A DNA stretch of 64,000 nucleotides from Druceiella hillmani (Eukaryota > Arthropoda > Insecta > Lepidoptera > Hepialidae): positions 2,188,501-2,252,500 of the forward strand of contig JAYKKI010000133.1 of assembly GCA_039881145.1 (NCBI GenBank), written 5' to 3'. Every line of letters begins with the position of its first letter. Positions within the stretch are counted from its first letter, which is position 1. This document shows positions 39,667 to 50,389 of the stretch, in pieces. A program made the position numbers and the translations under genes. A model generated the notes under the pieces. The model saw only the letters and a program-made list of their open reading frames with translations, ran no database searches and was not told where the DNA came from.

Positions 39667-39961
39667 ACCATAGCACTTTTTGTTGCCTATGGATTAGGCT
39701 GACCATGAGTGTTCACATTTCAGCGCTATAGGTTATTGTTAAACAAATATTAGAAATAAAACGACATAGGCTATTATTTTAAGAGGCTATACATTGAAAA
39801 ATGTTCCCCCTTTTATACTATATCCAAACAGTTGTAGAAGCAATACAATGGGAAAGTACCAAATATTGCATTTAAATTAAATTTTACATTGAATGGAAGA
39901 GAAAATTATTTTCTTTGATAAATATGGAATAAACGTCATCTTCATTTTTTTAACCGTTTCA
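39667..39961 (-). repeat. Dispersed repeat family R2, copy 2 (inverted)
   Basis: Reverse complement of 30606-30890 over about 290 bp, with a few indels and substitutions. Landmarks are AGGCTGACCATGAGTGTTCA, AAAATAAAACGACATAGGCT-like text and TAAATTTTACATTGAATGGA. Confidence 0.85.
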
Positions 39962-40103
39962 ATATGTATACTCGCTTCATTAAATAATAGTGACGATCAT
40001 ATATATGTTGACAAACATAGCGTATAAATATATTTCCAAGTGAAAAAATTAAACGTATGAATATAAAAACAGTAATCACTTTTAAAAACGATTCACGGCT
40101 TCC

Positions 40104-41241
40104 AAACTCTGACAAAATCCAAGACAACATTTTAAAAAATGTTAGAAAGGTTATGAAAATGAAATGGGTTGTGAAAAGGGATAGGTACAATCTCTGAACG
40201 ATTATAATAAAAATAATGGTTTCACTTCAAGATTAGGAATTGAATAAAATGGAATAAAAAAATTTGTAAGCCTTCTATTTTTGCAATGTATATAAACAAT
40301 TTGTTTAATGTTACTTAAAGAATGTTTCTAACATTTTTTATAAAGTGGATAACATTTTTTTGGATATTTTTTTTCCTAGAAAAACAGATTTCTCCTACAA
40401 AAACAGATTTTCAACATTTCGTTCTCTGATGCGTATTAAATAAATTAATTTCAATTTCATCGGTTCATTAGCAGCAACTTTTTAAAACAGCAATTAATTA
40501 ATGAATCGACTTACAAATGGGAAAACCAAACCCCGACAAAATCCAAGACAAAATTTTAAAAATGTTATAAAGGTTATGGAAATGAAATGGGTTGTGAAAA
40601 AGGATAGGTACAATCTCTGAACGAATATAATAAAAATAATGGTTTCACTTCAAGATTGGAAATTGAATAAAATGGAAAGAAAAAATTTGTAAGCCTTCTA
40701 TTTTTATGTCAGTCTTCTTTGATTTCTATAGGCGGGTTGAAACGGACTGACGTTAAACGAATAAAACGAACTCTATTGTTCGATTTTAATATAGGCGTAA
40801 ATGTGGCAGCTGAAAAAAAGTGGCATCTACAATTTGTAAATAATGCCATATTAACCGAAAATAATTAAATGGAAATTATGTTAATGTACCACTTAATTCT
40901 TTTAAACATTAGGTTGAGGACCAATAAATTTGTCAGTTTGTTTAATAGATGAACTTGTGAGAAATTTTATACAATTTTACTTCTGAAATCACAACATTTC
41001 TATGCAATGTATATAAAAAAATTGATTAATGTTACTTGAAGAATGTTTCTAACATTTTCTATAAAATGGATAACATTTTTTTGGATATTTTTTCTCCTAG
41101 AAAAACATATTTCTATTTTTGTTTTCAAATTTCAACATTTCGTTCTCTGATGCGTATTAAAAAAATTAATTTCAATTTCATCAGTTCACTAGCAGCAACT
41201 TTTTGAAACAGCAATTAATTAATGAATCAACTTACAAATGG
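40104..41241 (+). repeat. Tandem segmental duplication, unit about 420 bp, with a 297-bp indel
   Basis: GACAAAATCCAAGACAA at 40111 recurs at 40535 (offset 424), and the two copies run in parallel through AAATGGGTTGTGAAAAGGGA and GTAAGCCTTCTATTTTT. There unit 2 has an extra 297 bp (about 40706-41002), after which the alignment resumes at offset 721 (TGCAATGTATATAAA, 40282 and 41003) and runs to ACTTACAAATGGG (40508 and 41229). Identity is high. Either unit 2 gained the block or unit 1 lost it. Confidence 0.9.
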
Positions 41242-41619
41242 GAGAAACGAGGATACTTCATTCGTTGTGTATTAAACTTAAATCATGTTGTTCGTAAAAT
41301 TTTTATTTCTAATCTTTATGAACTATTGGTTACAGCTTCAATACTTTTTCATGTTTCATTGACAAAATCATGTTTCATAGATGTAATGTAAAATCCATCT
41401 ATAAGCAAACGCTTCAAAGTGTTGACTTTGCGATTTATTTTTTTTACTTTGGATTTAGATAATTACCCCTCACTTAATCAAGCACTTGACGTGCACGAAA
41501 CCGTTCTCAAGCATCTCAGCTATCTACTACAAAGAGCGGTCTGTAGACTATCGTTCCACGAAGTTTGTGTTTTCCAAGTTATTCCTGATTCAAGGCAAGG
41601 CACATTTAACAAATATGTC

Positions 41620-42070
41620 TAGCGCCCATTTATCTCCCTGCCGCGAAATACAACTCATTCACCCGCCCAAACTTAATGACGACACACCGCCCTCCCCGTC
41701 ACAGATAATATTCTCGCCGCCCATATATAAATAAGTAAATAAGCACGTAAGCAAGACAACGTAAAAGCTCCGTCGGGAGTGAGTCGATATAAAATTTGCC
41801 GAAATCGATTTATCAAAGCCATTATTTTATATTCGCCCGCGACACCGCCCGGAAAACTAATTTTCTCACGCACTCGCGGGATGGAACCCGGCCTCCCCCG
41901 CTCACCTGACTTCTGCAGCATCGTCGAAAATAACACTTAACGATTTCCCCTCTAAGGCGTTATCAGTACACTTAGAGATATAAGCTTTGGCGTATGCGGA
42001 TGAAAAAGCGCCGTTTAAATGCGTGCAAGTTCAGTGCGCATTTCCGCTGATGTCCTACATCACAAAGGGA
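41620..42070. promoter_or_regulatory. GC- and CpG-rich block with TATA box: possible promoter or conserved regulatory region
   Basis: This ~450-bp block contrasts strongly with the AT-rich window and is rich in CpG (for example CCGCCCTCCCCGTC, CGCCCGCGACACCGCCCGG, CGCACTCGCGGGA). It has a TATA-like TATATAAATA at 41724-41733 and an arthropod initiator-like TCAGTA at 41963-41968. Short open frames on both strands show no domain I recognise and no consistent coding signature. It does not look like any repeat elsewhere in the window. It may be a promoter/first non-coding exon or a conserved enhancer of a gene outside the window; a single-copy GC-rich transposon fragment cannot be excluded. Confidence 0.35.
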
Positions 42071-42765
42071 ACGTGAAAAAGTTCTTGCAGTTTCTTACAT
42101 AACTAATACCACATTATCATGCACATGAGTTAGAAACGATCGTTAATGCGTTTCATTCACAGTTTGTGACACATATATGTATGACCGTGAGACCTAAGTA
42201 CAACTAGAATAGATAAAAGACAGTTAAGAGGGAAGCACAAAATATATATTAACTTAATTATTGTGAATAGTTTATAATATTTTTCAAAATGCATTTTAGA
42301 TAAGGCAAAATTGAGAAAACTGACTAGGAAAGCAAGTACGTCCATTGAAATATCAGCGTGTCTATGATATCACAGGGCTTTACAGCCAAATAGCAAAAAT
42401 GTAACCCTTTGTAGTTTCATTATATCCGTCGCTCTACCAACCCCTTTCTGTCATAGCTTCATAGTTGCCATAGTTTTAAACCTATATTAATGATAGTTCA
42501 TGTAGAGGCCTAGAATAAAATGTAAATTAAACATTAAAAAAAAACTTTTAAAATTCCTCCCTAAATACTACGATTTAAATGTATTATTACTTTCATTATT
42601 ACTGTTAGTTTCGATTCATTTTTTCGAAATTCAATATGATCTAAGCAAGGTACTTGCTCACTTCTCTGTTATATTTTGTTGATTTAGTTAAAGCGCTGGT
42701 TATGGAAGAGACGCAAATAGTATTTTTATGGTTGAATAAAGTTATAAGTTTTTCTTGGTTGGATT

Positions 42766-42831
42766 AAGAAAATATTTTGACATCTACATTGTAGGTACAT
42801 AACTACAAAGTAGATGTCAAAATATTTTCTT
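42766..42831. other. Strong hairpin, 22-bp perfect stem
   Basis: Arms 42766-42787 and 42810-42831 are exact reverse complements (each begins or ends around AAGAAAATATTTTGACATC). The 22-nt loop itself contains TGTAG...CTACA, adding an inner 5-bp stem. The outer flanks (TTGGTTGGATT and CAGCCATGCCA) also pair imperfectly. The shape fits a small palindromic MITE or a structured RNA. Confidence 0.8.
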
Positions 42832-42936
42832 CAGCCATGCCATCAAATAGGATAACAATGGGTAGGTGTTTTAAAAGGAAAGCGGTTCACAATATTTCAC
42901 TTCAAAGTTACGCTTTGCAAAATATTATGGTGTTTT

Positions 42937-42983
42937 AAACCCTGGTTTGAAAAACCTGAAAAAGATTTTTCAAACCTGGGTTT
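42937..42983. other. Second hairpin, 18-bp stem with one mismatch
   Basis: AAACCCTGGTTTGAAAAA (42937-42954) pairs with TTTTTCAAACCTGGGTTT (42966-42983) across an 11-nt loop. It lies only about 100 bp from the 42766-42831 hairpin. Confidence 0.8.
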
Positions 42984-43060
42984 GAATAGAATTTAAAATA
43001 AAATTTGTTCAGTTAAAATTTTCAAATAAAATTTATTCGATTAAGCTGCATGGAAATAAG

Positions 43061-43798
43061 AATAAGAAACTGTGAACCTTTTTTTCGTGTTTCGTCTTGA
43101 ATTTGTCATTTTTAAATTTCATCTAATTTACGATTTTTTTCAGATATTCATTTGCCTTTGGCCACATTTTAATTGTGAATGTTATCACACACACATCCAT
43201 TTTCAAAGTTATTTTAGTTTTATTTTACGTTATGCAAGGTTAGAAAAATAATATTTAAACCACTTGCATATCAAATTTATTTTCTATGTTAATTTCATTA
43301 ATCCAAAAAAAAAGTTTTTTTTCTTTAATGTATTCTGATGTTACTAAGATATTTATTTAGTTTTATATTTTTTTACCATACGACTCTATTTGTCAACAGA
43401 GAGTTTGCAGTAAATATGAGTTTTTTTATCATTACAATGAGAAACTGTGAACCTTTTTTTCGCGTTTCGTCTTGAATTTGTCATTTTTAAATTTCATCTA
43501 ATTTATGATTTTTTCAGATATTCATTTGCCTTTGGCCACATTTTAATTGTGAATGTTATTACACACACATCCATTTTCAAAGTTATTTTAGTTTTATTTT
43601 ACGTTATGCTAGGTTAGAAAAATAATATTTAAACCACTTGCATATCCAATTTTTTTCTATGTTAATTTCATTAATCCAAAAAAAAGTTTTTTTCTTTAAT
43701 GTATTCTGATGTTACTAAGATATTTATTTAATTTTATATTTTTTTACCATACGACTCCATTTGTCAACAGAGAGTTTGCAGTAAATATGATTTTTTTT
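43061..43798 (+). repeat. Recent tandem duplication, 375-bp unit
   Basis: GAAACTGTGAACCTTTTTTT at 43066 recurs at 43441, and the copies run together to GTTTGCAGTAAATATGA (about 43405 and 43778). Identity is very high, with few substitutions and homopolymer-length differences, so the duplication is recent. No coding is seen. Confidence 0.95.
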
Positions 43799-44180
43799 TA
43801 AATTTAAATAAACATGAAACTTAAAGACAAAATCCCTGAAGAACTTAAAACTGCTATTAAGTATATGTCATAAGTTCAATTTAGGCTTCGTATGTGCTTC
43901 AAATCAAAGCTCTCTAAAATTTATTAAATATCCGTATTCATTTTAAACAGCGTTCAAATATTAGTCAAGAAGGTGTAGATACGTGTATCTTAATTACAAA
44001 CGTGTTTTGTCACAGTACTGACGAATAATAACAACATTACAACAACTAAGTAACCGCGATCAATTTGACTTCTTATATTTAACGACGCGGCACTATATTT
44101 GAGAAAGCTTTTACTTTCAATAAGTTCATACAACATAACGTGACATTGAAAGCTGAAAGCTTGCTAAGGGAAATTCGATA

Positions 44181-44320
44181 TGGGTGGTGTAGCCTGATAA
44201 AGGTGTCAACACGTCACCCTAAGCCAGGCCGATATGGGTTCGATATCGTCAACGGGTCGATTTAATGCTCCTGTGTTGGTTAACTGGATGTTGAACCTTT
44301 TGGTTTCATGACTTAGATTG
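44181..44320 (+). mobile_element. tRNA-derived SINE
   Basis: GGGTGGTGTAGCCTGATAAAG contains a degenerate A box (44190-44203) and GGTTCGATATC (44237-44247) is a good B box, about 35-45 bp apart as in tRNA-headed SINEs. The head is GC-richer than the flanks. The following ATGCTCCTGTGTTGGTTAAC is probably the SINE body. It does not fold as a functional tRNA and no 3' tail was fixed, so the right end is approximate. Confidence 0.6.
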
Positions 44321-44329
44321 ATTGGCAAA

Positions 44330-47300
44330 ACTATGAGTAATTTTTTCTCAATATTCACCTTACGTAAACTATACTTGCAAGGGTAGTGGGATCATCTTTA
44401 TTAAAGTGTTAAAAGACATGAAGGAGATATGTAATAAAATCACCAATTTCGAGAAAATTTCATAGAATGTTTCTTTTAATTGTAAAAATTACTACACAAA
44501 AGGTATTATATGGTTGCCATACGGATATTAAAAATTATATTAAAAAAAAATGTTATCTTCTCTTCTCCTTCCAGTTACGTCTCTACTATTTTTTGCACAA
44601 AATACGTTGTATGTGCTTTAAACTATCAAATACCACAATGGAGAGATTTTGAAAGAAATAATAAGTTTTAGTAAATAAACTAATGTTTTTCAACACATAA
44701 TTTTGTAACTTGAATTTAATAACTGGGTATATGACGATTTTTTTGTTTGATGTGCCATCATTTTAAAATGAACAACATTTCAAAAATTCGCGGAGTTAAT
44801 ATGGCAATACTGAATTTTGTTGGCATTTTAACAATAATCATTGTTTTCTAACAGGCTGCCTAAAACAAGAAGTGATCTCCACTTTAGACTTCTGATAAAT
44901 TTAGAAGCTAATGACCTGCTATTTTTTGTTCTATTTCTGTAAATTTTCTTCACTGGTTTTAATCTACGGATACACGTTTTACTAAAAACAGCAGCTTTAA
45001 AAGTAGTAATTTTTCTAATTTTGCTTTTAACCTAAGATGATATAATTAAGCAGAACAATTTTGAAAACTGTGACAATAAAATATCGTTAAAATTGCTCCA
45101 AAATTATTTGCATCCATATTCTGAAATAGTCTTCAAAAAATCAGAATTAAATAAAAAGCTATTTGTTTAGCCCAGCAAAAAAAACAGTTTTCTCGAGCAC
45201 TTCTTCCATAACCAACGCATTATCTCAATCAACGAAATATAAAGAAGACATAAAGTAGTTGGCCTAGATAACAATGAATTTCTAAGCTGAAACACTCAGT
45301 CGATGCTAGCATTAATAATCAAAGTAATAGTAGCTTTTTAATGTCAGTATTAAGAATTAATTAGAAATAAATGCTAACAGTAAATATGACGAAAAATAAC
45401 TTCAACAAAGGTAGAATACAAAAACCGTTGGACGAGAATTAGTACAAAGATCCATTTTGGATTTAAAATAAACGTACTAATACTGGCTTTGCTTTTTTTC
45501 AGCTGCGACCTTAAAAAAACGAACATCACGTGAGAAGTTAAAGGAATAAAGTTAATGCATATCTTCTTTTGAATTGAGAAAAATGTCGAATATTTGAACA
45601 TCATCATGTGTTTTTAACTTTATGTGTATTCGGATCGAAGTGTCTACATTACCAAGAAATTACTTGGTCACTAATGAAGTTTATTGTTCTGAAACAAAGT
45701 AGTATGACGAGTTACTAAGACTGAAGCTATATTAATATTACCAGGTTCACTTTGAAATAAAACGTTTTACATATATTGTATTTCTATTACGGTAACTGTA
45801 GTGTGTCAGCAATGTTGTTTGCCCAAAATAGCCAACGATCTGTCCTACTTCTAAACTTACACTCGCCTCTTAAGTAATAAAATGGATTTCACCCCAAACT
45901 TTGCAAAGTTCAGTAATTTAAGAGCTGTTTCTCAGTACATTTTTCCCGGTATATATCAAAACTCGAGTATAGTATAGCGAAACTTAAATGCGTTATGTTA
46001 ACTAATTCAGGCGCAAATGAAAATACTGGGAAAATTATTCTGTTTATTCTCAGCATTGTGTTGAAAAGAGAAACTACCGACAACAAGCAATATTTTATCC
46101 TGTTCTGTCTGCCTCCATTCGTAATATATTCGTAGGCAACAAATCTTAAAGTTAAATTATGCTATGAGGTTTTTTAAACATAAGCTTACTGAAAATTAGT
46201 TTCTAAACAGAAAAAAATCTGAAAGTCAGTAACGAAAACGTATTTTTAAAATTTTTATTTTTGTTATATATATTTCTTAAGTATTTTATTTACCTTATGG
46301 CACCGGTTTCAAAAATATAATTGTTAAGATTACAAATCTTAAATTAAATAAAAAATACCTCAAGTTTTCTGCAGCTTGGGGACTTCAATATTGGTAAGGA
46401 AATCATTATAACGATTTCTTTTTTTCCTGAAATATGTTTCTTAAGTCTTTAAAATAATTTATGGCGTTCTTTTGAAAAAAATATTTTCAAGAGTGAAATT
46501 CTAGAATTACCAAAAATATGAAATATAAGTAACAAAATTTAAAAAAAAATAAGTAATATCTGTCTAATAAATATCGTACTATTCTAAAAATTACATATGG
46601 AAAACCTCGAAAATCCCACACTCCCTTATATTTCTGATCTTGATTCCTACATTTAACAGTACACAGGCGTGAATAATTTTCAAAAGATCAAACGTTCATG
46701 TGACTTTTCAACACAGAATTGAATTTTCTAGCGAAGATTTCATTGCCCATACAAAAACGAAATTGCAGCGTAGTGCATGTTTGAATGTCGTCTCAAGATG
46801 CCTTGTTTTTTTGTAACTCAGTTTGTCATATTTCCTTCTTACATTATTTTTATTGTCAAAAATTATAAGTATTATGGCTTGGAATTTAATAGCTATTTGA
46901 CTATTCATAGACTAGAACTTCTGCAAAAAAAACTGAAATAAATATGGAAATATTACTTCGGAAATAGAAGCAATAAAAGCATTTTTAATTTCAGCTAGTT
47001 TTAATATTATAAGACCCCATTTAACTTATACATTAAATATAATGCGATATGACATATAAAACTCTATTATACTCATGAGGATAAAAAAAAATTTAATTGT
47101 TAATAAAAACTTATAAAAACGTAGATAAATTATTAATATCATTTCTCAACTTGTAAATATATTATTATTAATATATTTTAGAATAAATACGACTATAATG
47201 TTACATAACATAATAGGGAACCAGGTTTCACTCAAGCGAATTCCAGAATAATTAAACTCATTATAATTTATTTGTCTCTCATATGTTACTCTTGGGTATA

Positions 47301-47428
47301 AATTATAACCACTCTAAATTGGATATAATCCGTCTAGTAGATTTCGCGTGATTGACGAAGAAATTAACAGTCAGATAGACAAACAAAAGTTCTAGAAATA
47401 GGTTTCATGGCTTCTATTATCATTCTTT
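44330..47428. other. AT-rich non-coding stretch, nothing recognised
   Basis: No gene, RNA or supported repeat seen in about 3 kb. Open frames are short and without domains. Confidence 0.5.
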
Positions 47429-47520
47429 ATTGAATATATTTGGCGTTAATTTTGTAGAAATTCTTTGTTCACAATTAAGTGAAACTACGTGATGTAGAAT
47501 TATTTCTTAATTCTTTAATT

Positions 47521-47575
47521 TCTTTACCACGACCTAGATTTCGTTGTATTAGGACATCTTCAGGTGGGCTATTAG
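47521..47575 (-). ncRNA. Hammerhead-ribozyme-like core in a Penelope terminal segment
   Basis: Minus strand: CCAC (47564-47567), CTGAAGA (47557-47563), stem II region, GAAA (47539-47542), a minimal stem III, GTC cleavage site (47531-47533) and GTGG (47527-47530) pairing with CCAC. Stem II pairing is partly degraded. The right-hand terminal segment (GAAAC-CTAG-GTCGTGG, 47961-47975, plus strand) keeps the GAAA/GUC half but the CTGAAGA box is not recognisable there. Confidence 0.45.
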
Positions 47576-47738
47576 CAAAGATCTTCAGGTGGCCAAGTTC
47601 TTCAGGTTAACAAATCAGTGAATTCTGTATATGGATTGAGATAATGGAGTAAATTATGTATGTGGATATTATTTTAAAAGGGATGAATAAGGCTTTTACC
47701 CAAGCAATAATAAAGAAAAAATAGAGAAACATAAAAAA

Positions 47739-47954
47739 AGTAGTATCTATAAACTTAAATGTAACGACAGTAATAGTGTATAAATAGGGCAAACAGGAAG
47801 AGATTTTACTACAAGATATAAAGAACACATTGCCAGTTGACGAAAAAACAAACCAGACACATCTCACTTTGCTAAACATCTTGTTGAAAATAACGATCAC
47901 CCTCATACTGATAATGCCCCCTACATATTACAAATAAATGTTATCATGTTATAA
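47739..47954 (+). pseudogene. Penelope-like element GIY-YIG endonuclease fragment
   Basis: In one frame 47739-47954 reads SSIYKLKCNDSNSV, TAA, IGQTGRDFTTRYKEHIAS, TGA, RKNKPDTSHFAKHLVENN and NAPYILQI. SIY (47742-47750) and the stop-IG (47781-47789, the stop replacing Tyr of YIG) are the two halves of the GIY-YIG motif. GRDFTTRYKEHI carries the conserved Arg, and SHFAKH and the Asn near the end complete the domain. This is the C-terminal endonuclease of Penelope-like elements. The reverse transcriptase part is absent. Stops at 47781-47783 and 47838-47840 disable it, but there is no frameshift. Confidence 0.92.
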
Positions 47955-48040
47955 TACAACGAAACCTAGGTCGTGGTAAAGAACTTAAAGAAAGAAGAAA
48001 TAATACTACATCACATAGTTTTATTTAATTGCTAAATAAA

Positions 48041-48899
48041 TGCGTTTAACGGTTAACGTGGATCTTTTGAATTTGTAACTAAACGTTACGTAACAAATAA
48101 ATTTTAAGTTAAATATAGTTCAACATGGTGATTAGAGGTCATTTATTTAAAACTTACGAGTTAAATCGAAGTTTTACTTGTAAGATTATCTATTGTGAAT
48201 TTTCACACGAGAGCAGAAGTCTATATAAACTTACGTATATTTTTGTAATAAATGTTTCTTTATTTTACTTTTCATTCAACATTTAGTTATTTATTTATTG
48301 TAAATCTAACCAGTAATAGAATAGGTAAATGCGATGCATTTGGAATTATTTAATGATATTTTTTAAATAAACAGGTAATATACATATAAATTACTGAGTA
48401 TAAATTATTTATTGGAAAAAAACTTAATATTTACTTGTTAACTACAATATCTCTATTCTTTGTAGGTACCAACAAATCCCGTCTAAAACCAGAAACTGTT
48501 CAATTCCATCGTATCTCTTTCCTTGTAACACACAAAGAGATTTACATAACTTTTTAGCGAATTTGTTATATTCTACTGAATTTATTCACTTATCCTTTTC
48601 CATCCGCTTACAATCCTCGCGGGATTTTATTTTATTTATACCCACCCCCGTTCTTGATCCATCTGATATGTTTGTTATGAAGCTATTCATCATTTTGTGG
48701 ATTTAGGAGCTATTTTTAGAATTTCACATTTGTAATCTGAAACAACGAATATTTCGCTATGTGTTGAAGTCTCGTTTTTTACAAAGTAATAACAATTCAA
48801 TTTCTCGGTATTTTTAAGAAATACGACAAATGATTTAGACGATTAGTTAAATTTATGTTTAAGATAGAAATCAAATCATTATGTTTTATCATGGGATTT
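48041..48899. other. AT-rich non-coding stretch, nothing recognised
   Basis: No supported feature. Confidence 0.5.
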
Positions 48900-49059
48900 T
48901 TACCCGACTTCAAAAAAGGCGGAGGTTCTCAATTCTTTGGAATTTTTTTCATGTACGTTCAGCAATAATTTTTTACCGAGTGGATCCGTTTTGATAATTC
49001 TATTTTCATTTGAAAGGGGGTACTCCAGCAGTGGTCCTATATGATATGGTGATTATCTG

Positions 49060-49138
49060 ATGGTGAAGTCCAACAATAAACGATGCAAATCCTTAACGAA
49101 TGGCAATAAATCAACTATGAGCCATTATATTAGCTATG

Positions 49139-49182
<44 letters not shown>

Positions 49183-49830
49183 TGTTATTACTTTCTAAAA
49201 AAACTACATCATTTTCCAGGTCAGGGTCTGATGATAAGTTCAGGAGATGAAAAATGGAACTCCTTAACGGATATTGGTAAACTAAACGCGATTAAAAATA
49301 TTTGCTACTGGTAATTGTTCCTTGTAAAATAACTACACCATCAACTACTTCAGGGTCTGATTATGAGTTTTGGAAATGAACAATGGAACTCCTTAAAGGA
49401 TGATTGTAAATTGAACGTGATTCAAAATATTTTTTATTGGTAATAACTTCTTTGCAAAACAAATACACTATCGATCATGTAATACTCCGGTATTGTGTTC
49501 GGGAGATGGACAATGGCACTCCAATGAACTCCTTATCGGATGGTGGTAAATCAAACGTAATTCAACATATTTGTTACCGGATAAATGCACCATCGACCAC
49601 GCCGAAGTCTGCTGATGAGTTCTGAAGGTGAATATTGCAAATCTTCACCAGATATTAGTAAATCAATCGTGATTCAATATATATGCTACTGGTTACTTGT
49701 TACTTTGCAAATTCTTATATCGTATTTTGGATACGGAGAAGGGACCTCCTCAAGTGGTAGTTAATTTACAAAATCTGACATTAGACTTCGGATATGAAGA
49801 ATGGAATTTTTCAATGACTCATAGCTAACT
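49060..49830 (+). repeat. Degenerate ~125-bp tandem array in copy B
   Basis: About five or six units with landmarks CAGGGTCTGATKATGAGTT, GAGATGRACAATGG, ACTCCTTAACGGATG, GTAAATCAAACGTGATTCA and TTTGCTACTGGTA, homologous to those of copy A. One unit is interrupted by a TA microsatellite (49141-49176). Confidence 0.85.
49141..49176. repeat. (TA)n microsatellite inside copy B
   Basis: About 36 bp of TA inserted within the first tandem unit of copy B; copy A has none at the equivalent place. Confidence 0.97.
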
Positions 49831-50034
49831 ACTTGCCGCTACAACTTTCGTTTCATTTTATGTTTTGTTGGTAACCTAAATTAGCTAAAGAGGAAGTTAT
49901 TTTTGTACTCGCTGTTGCGCCTTACAAAATTACGCAATATTCTGATAAAGAAAATAATTGTACGTAAGTTATAGTGTGGTGATTAATATTAATACATTAA
50001 TCACCAAAAAATTATAAAATAAAACATTTTTTTA

Positions 50035-50389
50035 AAAACCGACTTCGAAAATGCAGGTATTAAAATTAAACAATAATTAACTCAAAATAAGCACCTACTT
50101 ATTAGCAATAAATAACTAAATTATTTGTTTTTGAGGTCGATGCCAATACCGGTAATTTACTTACACAAATGTAAAATTTTGTATTAAAATACTGTATGGA
50201 TCTCTTTATTATTATGAGTACATTAGAAGATAAGGTTAAAAATTTACATTATAAATGAAATTAAATTATAAATTTGTTAAAATTAAATTTAAAAAAGTCA
50301 ATCTGGTACCGACTTCAAATAAGTAGGTGCTTACTTGGAGTTAATTATTTTTTAATTTTAATACCTGCTTTTTTGAAGTCGGTTTTTTT
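50035..50389. repeat. Fold-back inverted repeat at the 3' end of copy B
   Basis: Left arm 50035-50156 and right arm about 50306-50389 are inverted copies, clearly more similar to each other than the arms of copy A. The main difference is loss of about 24 nt (AGCAATAAATAACTAAATTA and neighbours) from the right arm. A further 11-bp hairpin, TGGTGATTAAT (49977-49987) with ATTAATCACCA (49996-50006), lies just upstream. Confidence 0.9.

Larger units (their letters stand above)
47429..48040. mobile_element. Penelope-like element remnant with inverted terminal segments
   Basis: The left terminal segment (47429-47575, minus orientation) and right terminal segment (about 47950-48032, plus orientation) are inverted copies: ACCACGACCTAGATTTCGTTGTATTA against TAATACAACGAAACCTAGGTCGTGGT, in part. 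Between them lies a plus-strand endonuclease relic (47739-47954). An inverted partial terminal repeat upstream of a 5'-truncated ORF is characteristic of Penelope-like elements. The same termini occur at 15.6 kb and 26.1 kb, so the family has several copies in this window alone. Confidence 0.85.

Noticed and set aside
42766..42831. Canonical microRNA precursor
   Set aside because: The 22-bp stem is perfectly paired without the usual bulges, and no expression evidence is available; kept only as a hairpin worth testing.
44181..44260. Possible genuine tRNA gene
   Set aside because: B box is good but the A box is degenerate and no cloverleaf with a paired acceptor stem could be built; a SINE head fits better.
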